Source: Pseudonocardia sp. 73-21
GTDB lineage: Bacteria > Actinomycetota > Actinomycetes > Mycobacteriales > Pseudonocardiaceae
Direction of reading: 5' to 3'
Assembly: GCF_001899645.1 (NCBI RefSeq)
Contig: NZ_MKVV01000061.1
Location: 1 to 64,000 of the forward strand
Length of the DNA stretch: 64,000 nucleotides
The notes under the pieces were generated by a model that made no database searches, was not told the origin of the DNA, and saw only the letters and a list, made by a program, of their open reading frames with translations. A program made the translations under genes and the position numbers. Positions 15,974 through 24,480 of the stretch are shown here, piece after piece (the first letter of the stretch is position 1; each line of letters begins with the position of its first letter).

Positions 15974-16648
15974 CTACTGGACGCCCTCGGGCCGCCAGCG
16001 GTACTCCGTCTGCGGGCGGCCCGTGGTGCCGTAGCGGGCGTGCCGGACGGCGAGACCGGTCCCCACGAGGTACTCGAGGTAGCGCCGCGCCGTCACCCGG
16101 GACGCGCCGAGCGCCGTGGCCACCTCCACGGCCGTGCGACCCGCCTCCTGCAGCACGAGCGCGACGGCGTCCAGGGACTCGCGGCTGATGCCCTTCGGCA
16201 GCCCACCCGCCGGAGCCGTGCCGCGCAGGGCTCCGAACAGCCCGTCGACGTCGTCCTGGGCCAGCACTGGCGCCGTCGACTCACGGTAGGTCTGGTAGCC
16301 CTCCAGCTTGGCGCGCACGGCGCTGAACGTGAACGGCTTCACCAGGTACTGCGTGGCCCCGTAGGCGACGGCAGCGCGCACGACGGCGAGGTCGCGGGCC
16401 CGCGTCACCATGATCACGTCGGTGGTGTGGCCGGCCGCGCGCATGCGGCGCAGCACCTCCAGCCCGTTGGTGTCGGGCAGGTGGACGTCCAGCAGCACCA
16501 GGTCGACCTCCGACGACGCGAGCAGCCGCAGCGCGTCCGCTCCGGTACCCGCGCAGCCGACCACCTCGAACCCGCGCACCCGCCCCACGTAGGCGACGTG
16601 GGCGTCGGCGGCCACCGGGTCGTCCTCGACCACGAGCGTGCGGATCAC
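15974..16648 (-). CDS. CitB/DcuR-type response regulator
   Basis: A 224-aa regulator. Receiver domain: acidic pair D9-D10, phospho-acceptor D54 (LVLLDVHLP), Lys in YLVKPF near 104. The C-terminal HTH is of the DctR/CitB kind (GASRVTARRYLEYLVGTG) used for C4-dicarboxylate and citrate control. GTG 16648 overlaps the kinase stop by 4 nt (GTGA), so the pair is cotranslated. It lies divergent from dctA and most likely activates it in response to external dicarboxylate. Its HTH resembles the broken regulator remnant at 23.3 kb. Confidence 0.94.
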   Translation of the reverse strand: MIRTLVVEDDPVAADAHVAYVGRVRGFEVVGCAGTGADALRLLASSEVDLVLLDVHLPDTNGLEVLRRMRAAGHTTDVIMVTRARDLAVVRAAVAYGATQYLVKPFTFSAVRAKLEGYQTYRESTAPVLAQDDVDGLFGALRGTAPAGGLPKGISRESLDAVALVLQEAGRTAVEVATALGASRVTARRYLEYLVGTGLAVRHARYGTTGRPQTEYRWRPEGVQ

Positions 16649-18231
16649 GCGCGGACCGGGTCCGTCACGTCCACGGGAACGGGCAGCACGACGGTGAACA
16701 CCGCACCCCGCTCCCCCGCACCGACCTCGACCCGGCCGCCGAGCCGATGGGCCGCCCGGCGGACCAGCGCCAGCCCCAGGCCGCGGCCGGCGTCGTTGTC
16801 GGTGGGCTTCGTGCTCCAACCCCGGGTGAACGCCTGGTCGGCGGCCCCCGACGCAAGGCCCGGACCGCTGTCGGAGACCCGCAGCACCAGCTCCCCCGAC
16901 ACCGTGACGGCGTCGAGCCGCACCCACCGAGGCTCCGCGCCGTCGAGCGCGGCGTCGATCGCGTTGTCGAGCAGGTTGCCGACGATCGTGACGAGGTCGC
17001 GGGCGTCCGCGACGCCGTCGGGCACCACCGTGCCGTCGTCGAGGTCGAGCTCCACCCCGCGCTCGGCCGCCACCGCCGCCTTCCCGACGACGAGTGCCGC
17101 CAGCTCCGGCACGGCGATCGCGGCGAGCACCGCGTCGGTGAGGTGCTGGGCCACCTCCAGCTCGGCGGTGGCGTACTCCAGCGCCTCCTCGGCGCGGCCG
17201 AGCTCGATCAGCGAGACGACGGTGTGCAGCTGGTTGGCGGCCTCGTGGGCCTGGGCGTGCAGGGAGTCGGCGAACCCGCGGATGGTCTCCAGCTCGCTGA
17301 CCAGCGCACGGAGCTCGGTGTGGTCGCGCAGGGTGACGACGGTGCCGAGCCGGCCTGCGGCGCCGGAGTTCACGACGACGATGCGGTCGGCCGTCAGGTG
17401 GATCTCGTCGCTGCGTGGTTCGCCGTCGGCCAGCGCGTCCCCGAGCACCGTCGGCAACCCGATCTCGTCGACGCGCGACCCCTGCACGTCACCGGTGAGC
17501 GCGAGCAGCCGCCGCGCCTCGTCGTTGACGAGCTGCACGCGGCCCTCGCGGTCGAGCAGCACCAACCCTTCGCGCACGGCGTGCAGCACCGCGTCGTAGT
17601 AGGAGTACATCCGCGCCAGCTCGGCCGGGCCGAGATCGTGCGTGGTGCGCCGCACCCAGCGGCTGACCAGCCACGACCCGCCCGCGGCCAGCAGCAGCGC
17701 AGCCGCGGCGGCGGCGAGGATCTGCCCGACGAGCGGGGCCAGCTCGCGCGACACCGCGGTGAGGGTGCGCCCCACCGACACCAGCGCCACCACGCGCCCG
17801 CCGTCGAACACCGGGACGACGGCGCGCACGGACGGGCCGAGCGTGCCCGGGTAGGTCTCGGTGTAGTCGGTGCGGCCGGCCACGGCGGGGGCGATCGTGC
17901 CCTGGAACGTCCGGCCGATCTCGCTGACGGTGGGGTGCGAGTACCGGATGCCGGAGGTGGTCATGACGACGACGAAGTCGGTGGCGGTGTCGGCCCGCAC
18001 GCGCTCGGCCAGCGGCTGCAGCACGGCGGACGGGTCGGGGTCATCCAGCGCCGCCAGCACCGCGGGATCGACGGCGAGCGTGTGCGCGACGGCCAGCATC
18101 TCGGTACCCGTCGCCTCGGTGTTGGACGCGTCGATCCGGAGGTAGGCGGCCACGGCCACCCCGCCCATGACGAGCGCGATCACCACGGCCTGCAGCGCGA
18201 ACATCTGCCCCGCCAGGCTCCACCTGCGCAT
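16645..18231 (-). CDS. CitA/DcuS-type sensor histidine kinase
   Basis: A 528-aa membrane kinase from ATG 18231 (GGAGG 9 nt upstream). Layout: helix 1 at about 8-30, a periplasmic Cache/PASC sensor at about 35-170 (TATDFVVVMTTSGIRYSHP is the family ligand-pocket motif), helix 2 near 172-195, a cytoplasmic PAS domain at 210-310, the phospho-acceptor H329 in HEAANQLHTVVSL, and an HATPase domain with N-box NLLDNAIDAA and G-boxes DSGPGL and GRGLGLALV. It forms an operon with the response regulator. Ligands of this family are citrate, fumarate or other dicarboxylates. Confidence 0.95.
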   Translation of the reverse strand: MRRWSLAGQMFALQAVVIALVMGGVAVAAYLRIDASNTEATGTEMLAVAHTLAVDPAVLAALDDPDPSAVLQPLAERVRADTATDFVVVMTTSGIRYSHPTVSEIGRTFQGTIAPAVAGRTDYTETYPGTLGPSVRAVVPVFDGGRVVALVSVGRTLTAVSRELAPLVGQILAAAAAALLLAAGGSWLVSRWVRRTTHDLGPAELARMYSYYDAVLHAVREGLVLLDREGRVQLVNDEARRLLALTGDVQGSRVDEIGLPTVLGDALADGEPRSDEIHLTADRIVVVNSGAAGRLGTVVTLRDHTELRALVSELETIRGFADSLHAQAHEAANQLHTVVSLIELGRAEEALEYATAELEVAQHLTDAVLAAIAVPELAALVVGKAAVAAERGVELDLDDGTVVPDGVADARDLVTIVGNLLDNAIDAALDGAEPRWVRLDAVTVSGELVLRVSDSGPGLASGAADQAFTRGWSTKPTDNDAGRGLGLALVRRAAHRLGGRVEVGAGERGAVFTVVLPVPVDVTDPVRA

Positions 18232-18328
18232 CGGTCCACCGCCTCCACGCCTACGAAATGAACGAAAGGGTGATGCCGGGCACATCCTGCCGCACCCTCA
18301 CGGTAACCATCGGCCCAACGGAGGACCC
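18232..18328. promoter_or_regulatory. Kinase/dctA divergent promoter region
   Basis: 97 bp between the divergent two-component genes and dctA. It contains an imperfect inverted repeat AGGGTG...CACCCT around 18268-18299 and a short direct repeat of CGAAA. This is where the response regulator would be expected to bind. No consensus promoter can be fixed by eye. Confidence 0.35.
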
Positions 18329-19678
18329 GTGTCAGCACCCGCAGCATCAGCCACCCCCGCCAAGCGGGACCGCACCCACTTCCTGTACCTCGCCGTGATC
18401 GTCGCCGTGCTCCTCGGCGTCGTCGTGGGCCTGCTGTTCAAGGACTTCGCCGTCTCGCTGGAGCCGATCGGCACGGCGTTCATCAACCTGATCAAGATGA
18501 TGATCTCACCGATCATCTTCTGCACCATCGTCCTGGGCATCGGGGCCATCCGCCAGGCCGCGACGGTCGGCAAGGTCGGCGGGCTGGCGCTGGGCTACTT
18601 CCTCGTGATGTCCACGGCGGCGCTGGCCATCGGGCTCGTCGTCGGCAACATCATCCAGCCGGGCACGGGGCTGAACCTCAACGTCAAGCCGTACGTGCCC
18701 CCGGCGACGGAGGGCTCCGGCAACTTCCTGCTCGACATCATCCCGACCACGCTGTTCTCCCCGCTGGTGAACAGCAGCGTGCTGTCGACGCTGTTCGTCG
18801 CGCTGCTCATCGGGTTCGCCGTGCAGGCGCTCGGCCGCGCGGGCGAGCCGATCCTGAAGGGCATCGGCCACGTGCAGCGCCTCGTGTTCCGCGTCCTGGC
18901 GATGATCATGTGGGTGGCGCCGATCGGCGCGTTCGGCGCCATCGCCGCGCTCATCGGCAAGACCGGCTGGGCCGCGATCGGGGCGCTGCTGCAGGTGATG
19001 GTCGGCTTCTACGTGACGTGCGCGATCTTCGTGTTCGTCATCCTGGGCCTGCTGCTCAAGACGTTCGCCGGGATCAACATCTTCTCACTGCTGCGCTACC
19101 TGGGCCGGGAGTTCCTGCTCATCGTCTCCACCTCGTCGTCGGAGTCGGCGTTGCCGCGGCTGATCGCGAAGATGGAGCACGTCGGGGTCTCCCAGCCGGT
19201 CGTCGGCATCACGGTGCCCACGGGCTACTCGTTCAACCTCGACGGCACGGCGATCTACCTGACGATGGCGTCCCTGTTCGTGGCCGACGCCCTGAACAAG
19301 CCGCTGGCCCTGGGCGAGCAGATCTCGCTGCTGGTGTTCATGATCATCGCGTCGAAGGGTGCGGCCGGCATCTCCGGGGCCGGGCTGGCGACGCTGTCGG
19401 CCGGCCTGTCCTCGCACCGCCCCGACCTGGTCGACGGCGTCGGCATCATCGTCGGCATCGACCGCTTCATGTCCGAGGCCCGCGCCGTCACCAACTTCGC
19501 CGGCAACGCGGTGGCCACCGTGATCATCGGCAACTGGGTGGGCGAGTTCGACCGGGCGAAGGCCGACCGCGTCCTGAGCGGTCAGGACCCCTTCGACGAG
19601 AAGACGATGCTCGACGACGACCGCGCAGAACCGAAGCCGACCCTGGAGAAGCAGGAACCGGCGGGAGCGCAGGCGTAA
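18329..19678 (+). CDS. dctA: DctA-type dicarboxylate/cation symporter (DAACS family)
   Basis: A 449-aa importer for C4-dicarboxylates (succinate, fumarate, malate) driven by H+ or Na+. GTG 18329 has ACGGAGG 5 nt upstream; the longer open frame before it lacks family sequence. Diagnostic motifs: the serine-rich re-entrant loop STSSSESALPRL, GYSFNLDGTAIYLTMA in helix 7, SKGAAGISGAG in the second hairpin and NFAGNAVATVIIGNW in helix 8. It is divergent from its presumed CitA/DcuS-type regulators, a classic arrangement in which substrate sensing drives transporter expression. Confidence 0.95.
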   Translation: MSAPAASATPAKRDRTHFLYLAVIVAVLLGVVVGLLFKDFAVSLEPIGTAFINLIKMMISPIIFCTIVLGIGAIRQAATVGKVGGLALGYFLVMSTAALAIGLVVGNIIQPGTGLNLNVKPYVPPATEGSGNFLLDIIPTTLFSPLVNSSVLSTLFVALLIGFAVQALGRAGEPILKGIGHVQRLVFRVLAMIMWVAPIGAFGAIAALIGKTGWAAIGALLQVMVGFYVTCAIFVFVILGLLLKTFAGINIFSLLRYLGREFLLIVSTSSSESALPRLIAKMEHVGVSQPVVGITVPTGYSFNLDGTAIYLTMASLFVADALNKPLALGEQISLLVFMIIASKGAAGISGAGLATLSAGLSSHRPDLVDGVGIIVGIDRFMSEARAVTNFAGNAVATVIIGNWVGEFDRAKADRVLSGQDPFDEKTMLDDDRAEPKPTLEKQEPAGAQA

Positions 19679-19682
19679 GTCG

Positions 19683-20288
19683 TCAGTTGACGTTCGAGAA
19701 CGCCGCGCGCCGGGCCTCCGCCGTGCGGAACGCCGACGCCGCCGCCACCCGCCGCGCCTGGTCCACCGTCGCCACGTGCAGCGCCACCGCGCGCTCGGCC
19801 GCCGCCATCGCCCGCTCCAGGGCGCCGTCGGTGCGGTGGACGGGGAGCTCCACGCGGGTCCGCTCGCGGGCGTAGGGGCTCGACGCGGGCAGGTCCACGG
19901 TGAAGCGGCCGTAGGCACCGACGAACAGCAGCGCCGCCCCCACGAGCAGGCTGAAGACCACGTTCGCCATCCGGAAGGCGAGCATGTTCAGCGACGTGTC
20001 CAGCACCAGCGCGTTGACGATCCCGGACGCGAGGAACAGCGTGCCGACCGCGACGGACACGGTCGAGGCCACCTGCCCGCCCCGCACCGCGGCCCCGACG
20101 AGCACGACGCCCACGACCAGCGACAGCGTCGAGAGCAGGCCGTTCGTGGACAGGCCCATGACGATCGGGCCGCTGGTCGCGAGGAACCCGGCGCCCAGCG
20201 TGAGGCCGGCGAGCCCGAACGCCACGAGGAAGCCGCCGAGGCCAGCAGCCCCGGCCCGGTGGACCGTGTGTACGCGGTTGGTGCTCAT
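19683..20288 (-). CDS. DUF4383 membrane protein
   Basis: A 201-aa protein. Four hydrophobic helices in the first 125 residues (LGGFLVAFGLAGLTLGAGFL, LLSTLSLVVGVVLVGAAV, VSVAVGTLFLASGIVNALV, MANVVFSLLVGAALLFVGAY) match DUF4383. A charged Ala/Arg-rich helical tail of about 60 residues (ALERAMAAAERAVALHVATV) is longer than usual and could form a coiled coil. It is convergent with dctA, only 4 bp apart. Function unknown. Confidence 0.85.
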   Translation of the reverse strand: MSTNRVHTVHRAGAAGLGGFLVAFGLAGLTLGAGFLATSGPIVMGLSTNGLLSTLSLVVGVVLVGAAVRGGQVASTVSVAVGTLFLASGIVNALVLDTSLNMLAFRMANVVFSLLVGAALLFVGAYGRFTVDLPASSPYARERTRVELPVHRTDGALERAMAAAERAVALHVATVDQARRVAAASAFRTAEARRAAFSNVN

Positions 20289-20366
20289 GTCGGCGGCCTC
20301 TCGCTCGGGTGTCGGGCACCACGGTGCGCCCGGTCGAGCGGGATGGAGCCGTGCGTTCGTGGGCCG

Positions 20367-21974
20367 TCACCGGCCCGTTCGGGGCGGGTGAGGAGTGTGC
20401 AGCTCGAGGCGCCCGCCGTGCACCGTCTGCTCCGCCACCACCATCTCCGTGCCGTGCTCGGGCACCTCCCGGGTGTGCAGGTTGCGGCTCAGGCGCGGGA
20501 AGTTCGCGCCCGCCACCTCGACGCGCACGCGGTGCCCGGCCCGGAACGTGTGGGCCGTGTCGTGCAGGGCCACCGTCAGCTCCACGACCTCACCGGGCTC
20601 CAGCCAGCCCTCGCGCACGGTGCGCACGCGCAGCGCGCCCTCGCTGATCCCGGCCGCGAACCCGTCCGGCTCGACGTCGACGAGATGGACGCACACGTCG
20701 ACGTCCGGCGCCGTGCTCTCCAGGTGCACCACCAGCCGGACCGGCCCGGCGACGTGCAGCGGCGCGTCGAGGGGTTCCGACGTCCAGAGCAGCACGTCGT
20801 CGCGGGCCTCGACGGCGCGGCGGTCCTGCACGCCGTCGGGGCCCAGCGCCGCGCCGCTGGAGGCGCCGCCGCAGGTGGGGAACGGGTCGGCGGGATCGGA
20901 GCGGTAGTGGCCGGCGGCCAGCGGCAGCGTCACGGTCGAGCCGGGCGGCGGCCAGGTGTCCGCGGCCGCCCAGCGGTTCTCCCCGGTCACGTAGTAGGTC
21001 ACCGGCGGGCCGTCGAGCAGCCGGCGCGTGGCCGGGGTCAGCGTGAGCTCGGTGCGTCCGCGCAGGTGCCGGTCGAACCAGCCCGCGATCACCGGCCCCC
21101 AGGTGCCGACGCCGCCGGTGGCGCCCGGATAGGTGCGCGACCCGACGTGGCCGGTGTAGGTGCCGCTGTGCGCCCAGGGCCCGACGACGAGTCTGCGGTC
21201 CGGTCCGGCACCGAGCTCCAGCATCGTCGGTGCCATGAAGTCCCGGAACGCGACGACCTGCAGCAGCGGCACGTCGACGAGGTCGGGCCGGTCGCGCAGG
21301 GTGGGCGCTCCCTCCGGACCGTCGATCCAGTCGGCCCAGAATGCCGTGTCCATCAGGTCGCGCACCGGCAGTGCCGAGACGGTGGCGTGCGGATCGGCGA
21401 ACGCGGCCCCGATCCGCCCCAGCCGCGCCGCCTTCTCCTCGGCGGGTGCGTCCAGGCGCCGCACCGCCTCCACGCTCTGCCCGAGGCCGTACAGGGCCAG
21501 GAATCCCAGCTCGAAGAGCCCGCCGGGGTGGGTGGTGGCCCGCAGGTCCGTGGCGCCGATCATCGCGACGGCCGCGCGCAGGTGCGGGGGCTGCGCCGCG
21601 ATCGCCTGGTAGGTGGTCATCGCGTGGTACGACGAGCCGTAGATCCCGACGCGTCCGTCGCACCACGGCTGCGCCGCCGCCCACTCCACGGCGTCGAACC
21701 CGTCGGCCTGCTCCTGGTGGAAGAAGGCGAACTCGCCACCGGAGCCGAACCGCCCGCGCACGTCCTGCACGACGACCGCATAGCCCTGGCGCGCAAGGGA
21801 AACCGGGTCGGCGACGATCGCGGACACCAACGTCGGGTCGGTGCGGTCGTAGGGCGTGCGGTGCAGCAGCGCCGGGAACGGGCCGCCCCCGGCCGGCCGG
21901 TAGACGTCGGCGGCGAGCGACACGCCGTCCCGCGTGGTCATCCGGACGTCGACGTCGATCACCAGACCGCTCAC
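20367..21974 (-). CDS. CocE/NonD-family serine hydrolase (X-Pro dipeptidyl-peptidase-like)
   Basis: A 535-aa alpha/beta hydrolase. Opening VRMTTRDGVSLAADVYRP and HRTPYDRT is typical of the CocE family; nucleophile motif GIYGSSYHAMTTY; acid and His expected in VVAFRDFM and VVGPWAHSG; C-terminal jelly-roll domain from about residue 320 (PVTYYVTGENRW) to the end. GTG 21974 gives a standard N-terminus, although a second GTG at 21962 is possible. It would cleave an ester, amide or beta-lactam; the substrate is not predictable. Single gene, divergent from mIHF. Confidence 0.92.
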   Translation of the reverse strand: MSGLVIDVDVRMTTRDGVSLAADVYRPAGGGPFPALLHRTPYDRTDPTLVSAIVADPVSLARQGYAVVVQDVRGRFGSGGEFAFFHQEQADGFDAVEWAAAQPWCDGRVGIYGSSYHAMTTYQAIAAQPPHLRAAVAMIGATDLRATTHPGGLFELGFLALYGLGQSVEAVRRLDAPAEEKAARLGRIGAAFADPHATVSALPVRDLMDTAFWADWIDGPEGAPTLRDRPDLVDVPLLQVVAFRDFMAPTMLELGAGPDRRLVVGPWAHSGTYTGHVGSRTYPGATGGVGTWGPVIAGWFDRHLRGRTELTLTPATRRLLDGPPVTYYVTGENRWAAADTWPPPGSTVTLPLAAGHYRSDPADPFPTCGGASSGAALGPDGVQDRRAVEARDDVLLWTSEPLDAPLHVAGPVRLVVHLESTAPDVDVCVHLVDVEPDGFAAGISEGALRVRTVREGWLEPGEVVELTVALHDTAHTFRAGHRVRVEVAGANFPRLSRNLHTREVPEHGTEMVVAEQTVHGGRLELHTPHPPRTGR

Positions 21975-22104
21975 CCGGGCCAGCCTGCCAGACCGCAAAC
22001 AGGGGGGCGCCCGCGCGTCGCCACGGGACTCTGCCACGCTTGGCGTGAATATGACCTGCGTGAACACCCATTCGGGGTGGACGCACGGAGAGGAGAACGA
22101 CGAC

Positions 22105-22416
22105 ATGGCACTGCCCACGCTCACTCCCGAGCAGCGCGCCGACGCCCTGAAGAAGGCGGCCGCCGCCCGCACCGCCCGCAAGGAGCTGCGCGACAAGATC
22201 GCGGCCGGCACGGAGACCATCCCCAACGTGCTCGACCGCGCGAAGACCGACCAGATCGTCGGCAAGACCAAGGTCGCCGACCTGCTCAAGAGCCTGCCCG
22301 GCTACGGCCCCGCCAAGGTCACCGCGCTGCTCGAGCAGACCGGCATCGACGTCTCGCGCCGCGCCGCAGGCCTCGGCGACCGCCAGCGCCAGGCGCTGCT
22401 CGACGCGCTGAAGTAG
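22105..22416 (+). CDS. mihF: Actinobacterial integration host factor (mIHF)
   Basis: A 103-aa nucleoid protein with the mIHF layout: basic N-terminal helix (ALPTLTPEQRADALKKAAAA), H2TH-like core (KVADLLKSLPGYGPAKVTALLEQTGI) and the terminal GLGDRQRQALLDAL. ATG 22105 has GGAGAGGAG 9 nt upstream. The normal copy lies next to gmk in actinobacteria; this one stands alone between two hydrolases, so it may be a paralogue or a relocated gene. Bends DNA non-specifically; roles in replication, compaction and recombination. Confidence 0.93.
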   Translation: MALPTLTPEQRADALKKAAAARTARKELRDKIAAGTETIPNVLDRAKTDQIVGKTKVADLLKSLPGYGPAKVTALLEQTGIDVSRRAAGLGDRQRQALLDALK

Positions 22417-22429
22417 ATCGCCGTCCCAG

Positions 22430-22457
22430 GCCCGGCCCCCGTGAACCGGGGCCGGGC
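22430..22457 (+). terminator. Terminator hairpin after mihF
   Basis: A 10-bp perfect stem, GCCCGGCCCC (22430-22439) with GGGGCCGGGC (22448-22457), loop of 8 nt, 14 bp after the mihF stop. No T-tract. It lies just before the start of the next gene at 22479. Confidence 0.7.
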
Positions 22458-22478
22458 GGGTGGGGCACTCTTGCCCCC

Positions 22479-23315
22479 GTGGAACGGTTCGTCGACGTCG
22501 CGCCCGGCGCGCAGCTCTGGGCCGACGACACGGCCGGGCCCGGGGAGCCGCTGCTGCTCGTGGCCGACGCCGGGCAGTCCGGCCTCGTGTGGCCCTACGA
22601 CCTGCTCGCGCGCCTCGCCGGGCGCCACCGCGTGATCCGCTACGACCACCGCGACACCGGCCGCTCCACCCGCTCGTCCGACGAGCCGGACTACGCGCTG
22701 GCCGACCTCGCCTCCGACGCGTTGCTCGCACTCGACGCCCCCCGCGCCCACGTCGTCGGTATGGGCCTGGGCGGGCTGATCACCCAGCTGCTGCTGCTCG
22801 ACCATCCCGACCGGCTGCTCTCCGCGACGCTGCTCGGCTGCCCCGCGCTGCCGGGCCTCCCGGGTGACCTCCCCGGCCCCGATCCCGCCCTGACGCGGAT
22901 GCTCGCCGAGATCGACGACCCCCGTGACGCGCGCGCCGAGCTCGCGTGGCGGGTCGCCCACCGCCGGCTGCTGCACGGCACCGCCACCCCGTTCGACGGG
23001 CTGTACTTCCGGGCGCTGGAGCAGCGGGTGATCGCCCACTCCGGCACGGACATCCCCTCCGCCGCCCACCTCCGTCTCGACGTGCCGGAACGGGGGCCGG
23101 AGCTCGCCGGCGTCACGGTGCCGACGCTGGTGGCCGAGGCCCCGGAAGACCCGCTGTACCCGCCGCCGCACGCCGAGCACCTCGCGGCGGCTCTCGCCGG
23201 AGCGCCCGTGGTCACCGTCCCGGGGATGGGGCACGTCCTCGGCCCGGCCGAGGTCGCCCCGGTCGCCGCTGCGATCCTCGACCACACCGCCCGGGCGTGC
23301 TCGGCCCGCCGGTAG
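22479..23315 (+). CDS. Alpha/beta-fold hydrolase homologue lacking the nucleophile serine
   Basis: A 278-aa protein with the RdmC/aclacinomycin-esterase-like layout: oxyanion region LLLVADAGQSGLVW, YDHRDTGRST (family RYDxRGxGxS), elbow VVGMGLGGLITQ and the catalytic-His region TVPGMGHVLGP. At the nucleophile elbow the expected G-x-S-x-G-G reads G94-M-G96-L-G-G, so Ser is replaced by Gly. The acid and His positions look intact. It is either inactive, a binding or scaffold protein, or uses other chemistry. Start GTG 22479. The stop overlaps a decayed regulator fragment on the other strand. Confidence 0.85.
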   Translation: MERFVDVAPGAQLWADDTAGPGEPLLLVADAGQSGLVWPYDLLARLAGRHRVIRYDHRDTGRSTRSSDEPDYALADLASDALLALDAPRAHVVGMGLGGLITQLLLLDHPDRLLSATLLGCPALPGLPGDLPGPDPALTRMLAEIDDPRDARAELAWRVAHRRLLHGTATPFDGLYFRALEQRVIAHSGTDIPSAAHLRLDVPERGPELAGVTVPTLVAEAPEDPLYPPPHAEHLAAALAGAPVVTVPGMGHVLGPAEVAPVAAAILDHTARACSARR

Positions 23316-23437
23316 CACCGCTCCGGCCGTCCGGGGCCGTGACGCAGGCCCACCGTCACGGCCCCGGTGGCGGCGACGTGCTCCAGGTAGCGACGTGCGC
23401 TCACGCGTGACAGCTCCGCGCGCAGGGTGAGTGGCAC
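23305..23437 (-). pseudogene. Remnant of a CitB/DcuR-type response regulator (C-terminal HTH only)
   Basis: On the minus strand, 23437 down to about 23308 encodes [21 protein letters not shown], then LRHGPGRPERCYRR. This matches the last 40 residues of the intact regulator at 16.0 kb (SRVTARRYLEYLVGTG, then YGTTGRPQTEYRW). No stop follows, and the receiver domain is missing. It is truncated at the point where the tctA remnant on the other strand begins, so both ends appear joined by one deletion. Confidence 0.65.
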
Positions 23438-23458
23438 GAGCGCCGAGGCGGTGCTCCA

Positions 23459-23875
23459 GGGTTCATCGGGTTCCCGTTCGGCGCCATCCCGGCCGGCGGC
23501 GCGGAGATCGCCACGTTCCTGTCCTCCGTGCTCGAACGGCGGCTGTCGACGAACAAGACGGGGTTCGGCCCCGGGGCCATCGAGGGACCGGACGGGCCGG
23601 AGTCGGCGGCCGGCGCCCGTCGGCGGGCACGCTCACCGCGATGCCGATGCTCGGCCTGCCCGCCACGGCCATCTCGGCGGTGCTGCCCACGGCGTTGCGG
23701 CAGTTCGGCGTCCAGCCGGGCCCGCTGCTGTTCCAGCGCGAGTCGGCACCGGTGGGGGCACTCATCGCGAGCCTGTTCGTCGGGCTGGGGCCGTTGCTGC
23801 TCGACCTGCCGCTCGCGCCGGGGTGGGCGACGCTGCCGCGCATCCCGCGGCCCCGACCGGTTCGGGATGCCGCTG
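23459..23875 (+). pseudogene. Remnant of tctA (tripartite tricarboxylate transporter large permease)
   Basis: Two reading frames preserve conserved blocks of TctA. First frame from 23459: [20 protein letters not shown], then [19 protein letters not shown] and GPESAA. After a frameshift and small deletion near 23620, a second frame continues [49 protein letters not shown] and LPRIPRP. The N-terminal half, tctB and tctC are absent. The order of blocks is exactly that of intact TctA, so this is a decayed gene and not a chance ORF. Confidence 0.75.
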
Positions 23876-23938
23876 CTCCCGGTGGCACGATTCGTGGCCC
23901 GCCGGAGAATTCCCGAGAAGGTGTCGCAGAAAAGGGCC

Positions 23939-23973
23939 GTGCCCCGTTCCGGATACTTCCCGGAACGGGGCAC
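23939..23973 (-). terminator. Strong intrinsic terminator of the chaplin-like gene
   Basis: A perfect 14-bp stem: GTGCCCCGTTCCGG (23939-23952) with CCGGAACGGGGCAC (23960-23973), loop of 7 nt, followed on the minus strand by GGCCCTTTTCT. It lies 40 bp past the stop codon at 24013. The short T-run makes it unusually textbook-like for this genome. Confidence 0.85.
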
Positions 23974-24012
23974 GAGCGCGCTCACCGCGAATTTCTCCGC
24001 GGATGTGGCGAA

Positions 24013-24480
24013 TTACTTCTGGGTGACCTTGCAGTCGGCACCCGCGAGGGCACCCTGCGCGCCGGCAATCGCACCGACGTTGTCGAGGATGTTGTTGCCG
24101 CACGCGTTGATGTTCGCGTTCACGACGTCCTGCGCGTTCACGAGGCCGTTCTGGATCTGCGGGCCCTTGTGGCCGTCACCCTTGTCGGTGATCTTGCAGT
24201 CGGCGCCCGCGGCGGCGGTCTGGTTGCTCAGGATGCCGAGGACGTTGCTCAGGACGTTGTTGCCGCAGGCGTTGGCGTTGACGTCGGCCACGTCCTGCAG
24301 GTTGACGAGCCCGTTCTGGATCTGCGGGCCACCGGGGCTGCTGTGCCCGCCGTGACCGCCGTGGCCTCCGTGTCCGCCCCAGCCACCGTCGCCGCTGTAG
24401 TCCCCGGCGAATGCGAGCGGGCTGATCGCCAGCATGCCCGCGGCAGCAACAGCAATCGTCAGTCCGGCCTTCTTGATCAC
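24013..24480 (-). CDS. Secreted chaplin-like protein with two tandem Cys-containing repeats
   Basis: A 155-aa protein. Signal peptide: IKK start, hydrophobic core to residue 25 with cleavage after AFA. A Gly/His linker ([12 protein letters not shown]) at about 33-45 follows. Two repeats of about 48 residues each start PQIQNGLVN and contain N-A-C-G-N-N-(V/I)-L and A-D-C-K-(I/V)-T, with the two cysteines of each repeat 23 residues apart. The VNxNACGNN...G...C pattern resembles the chaplin domain of hydrophobic aerial-hyphae proteins. GTG 24480 is preceded by AGGAGGAG. Low charge and Asn/Gly/Val content suit a surface amyloid. The assignment to chaplins is inference. Confidence 0.75.
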   Translation of the reverse strand: MIKKAGLTIAVAAAGMLAISPLAFAGDYSGDGGWGGHGGHGGHGGHSSPGGPQIQNGLVNLQDVADVNANACGNNVLSNVLGILSNQTAAAGADCKITDKGDGHKGPQIQNGLVNAQDVVNANINACGNNILDNVGAIAGAQGALAGADCKVTQK

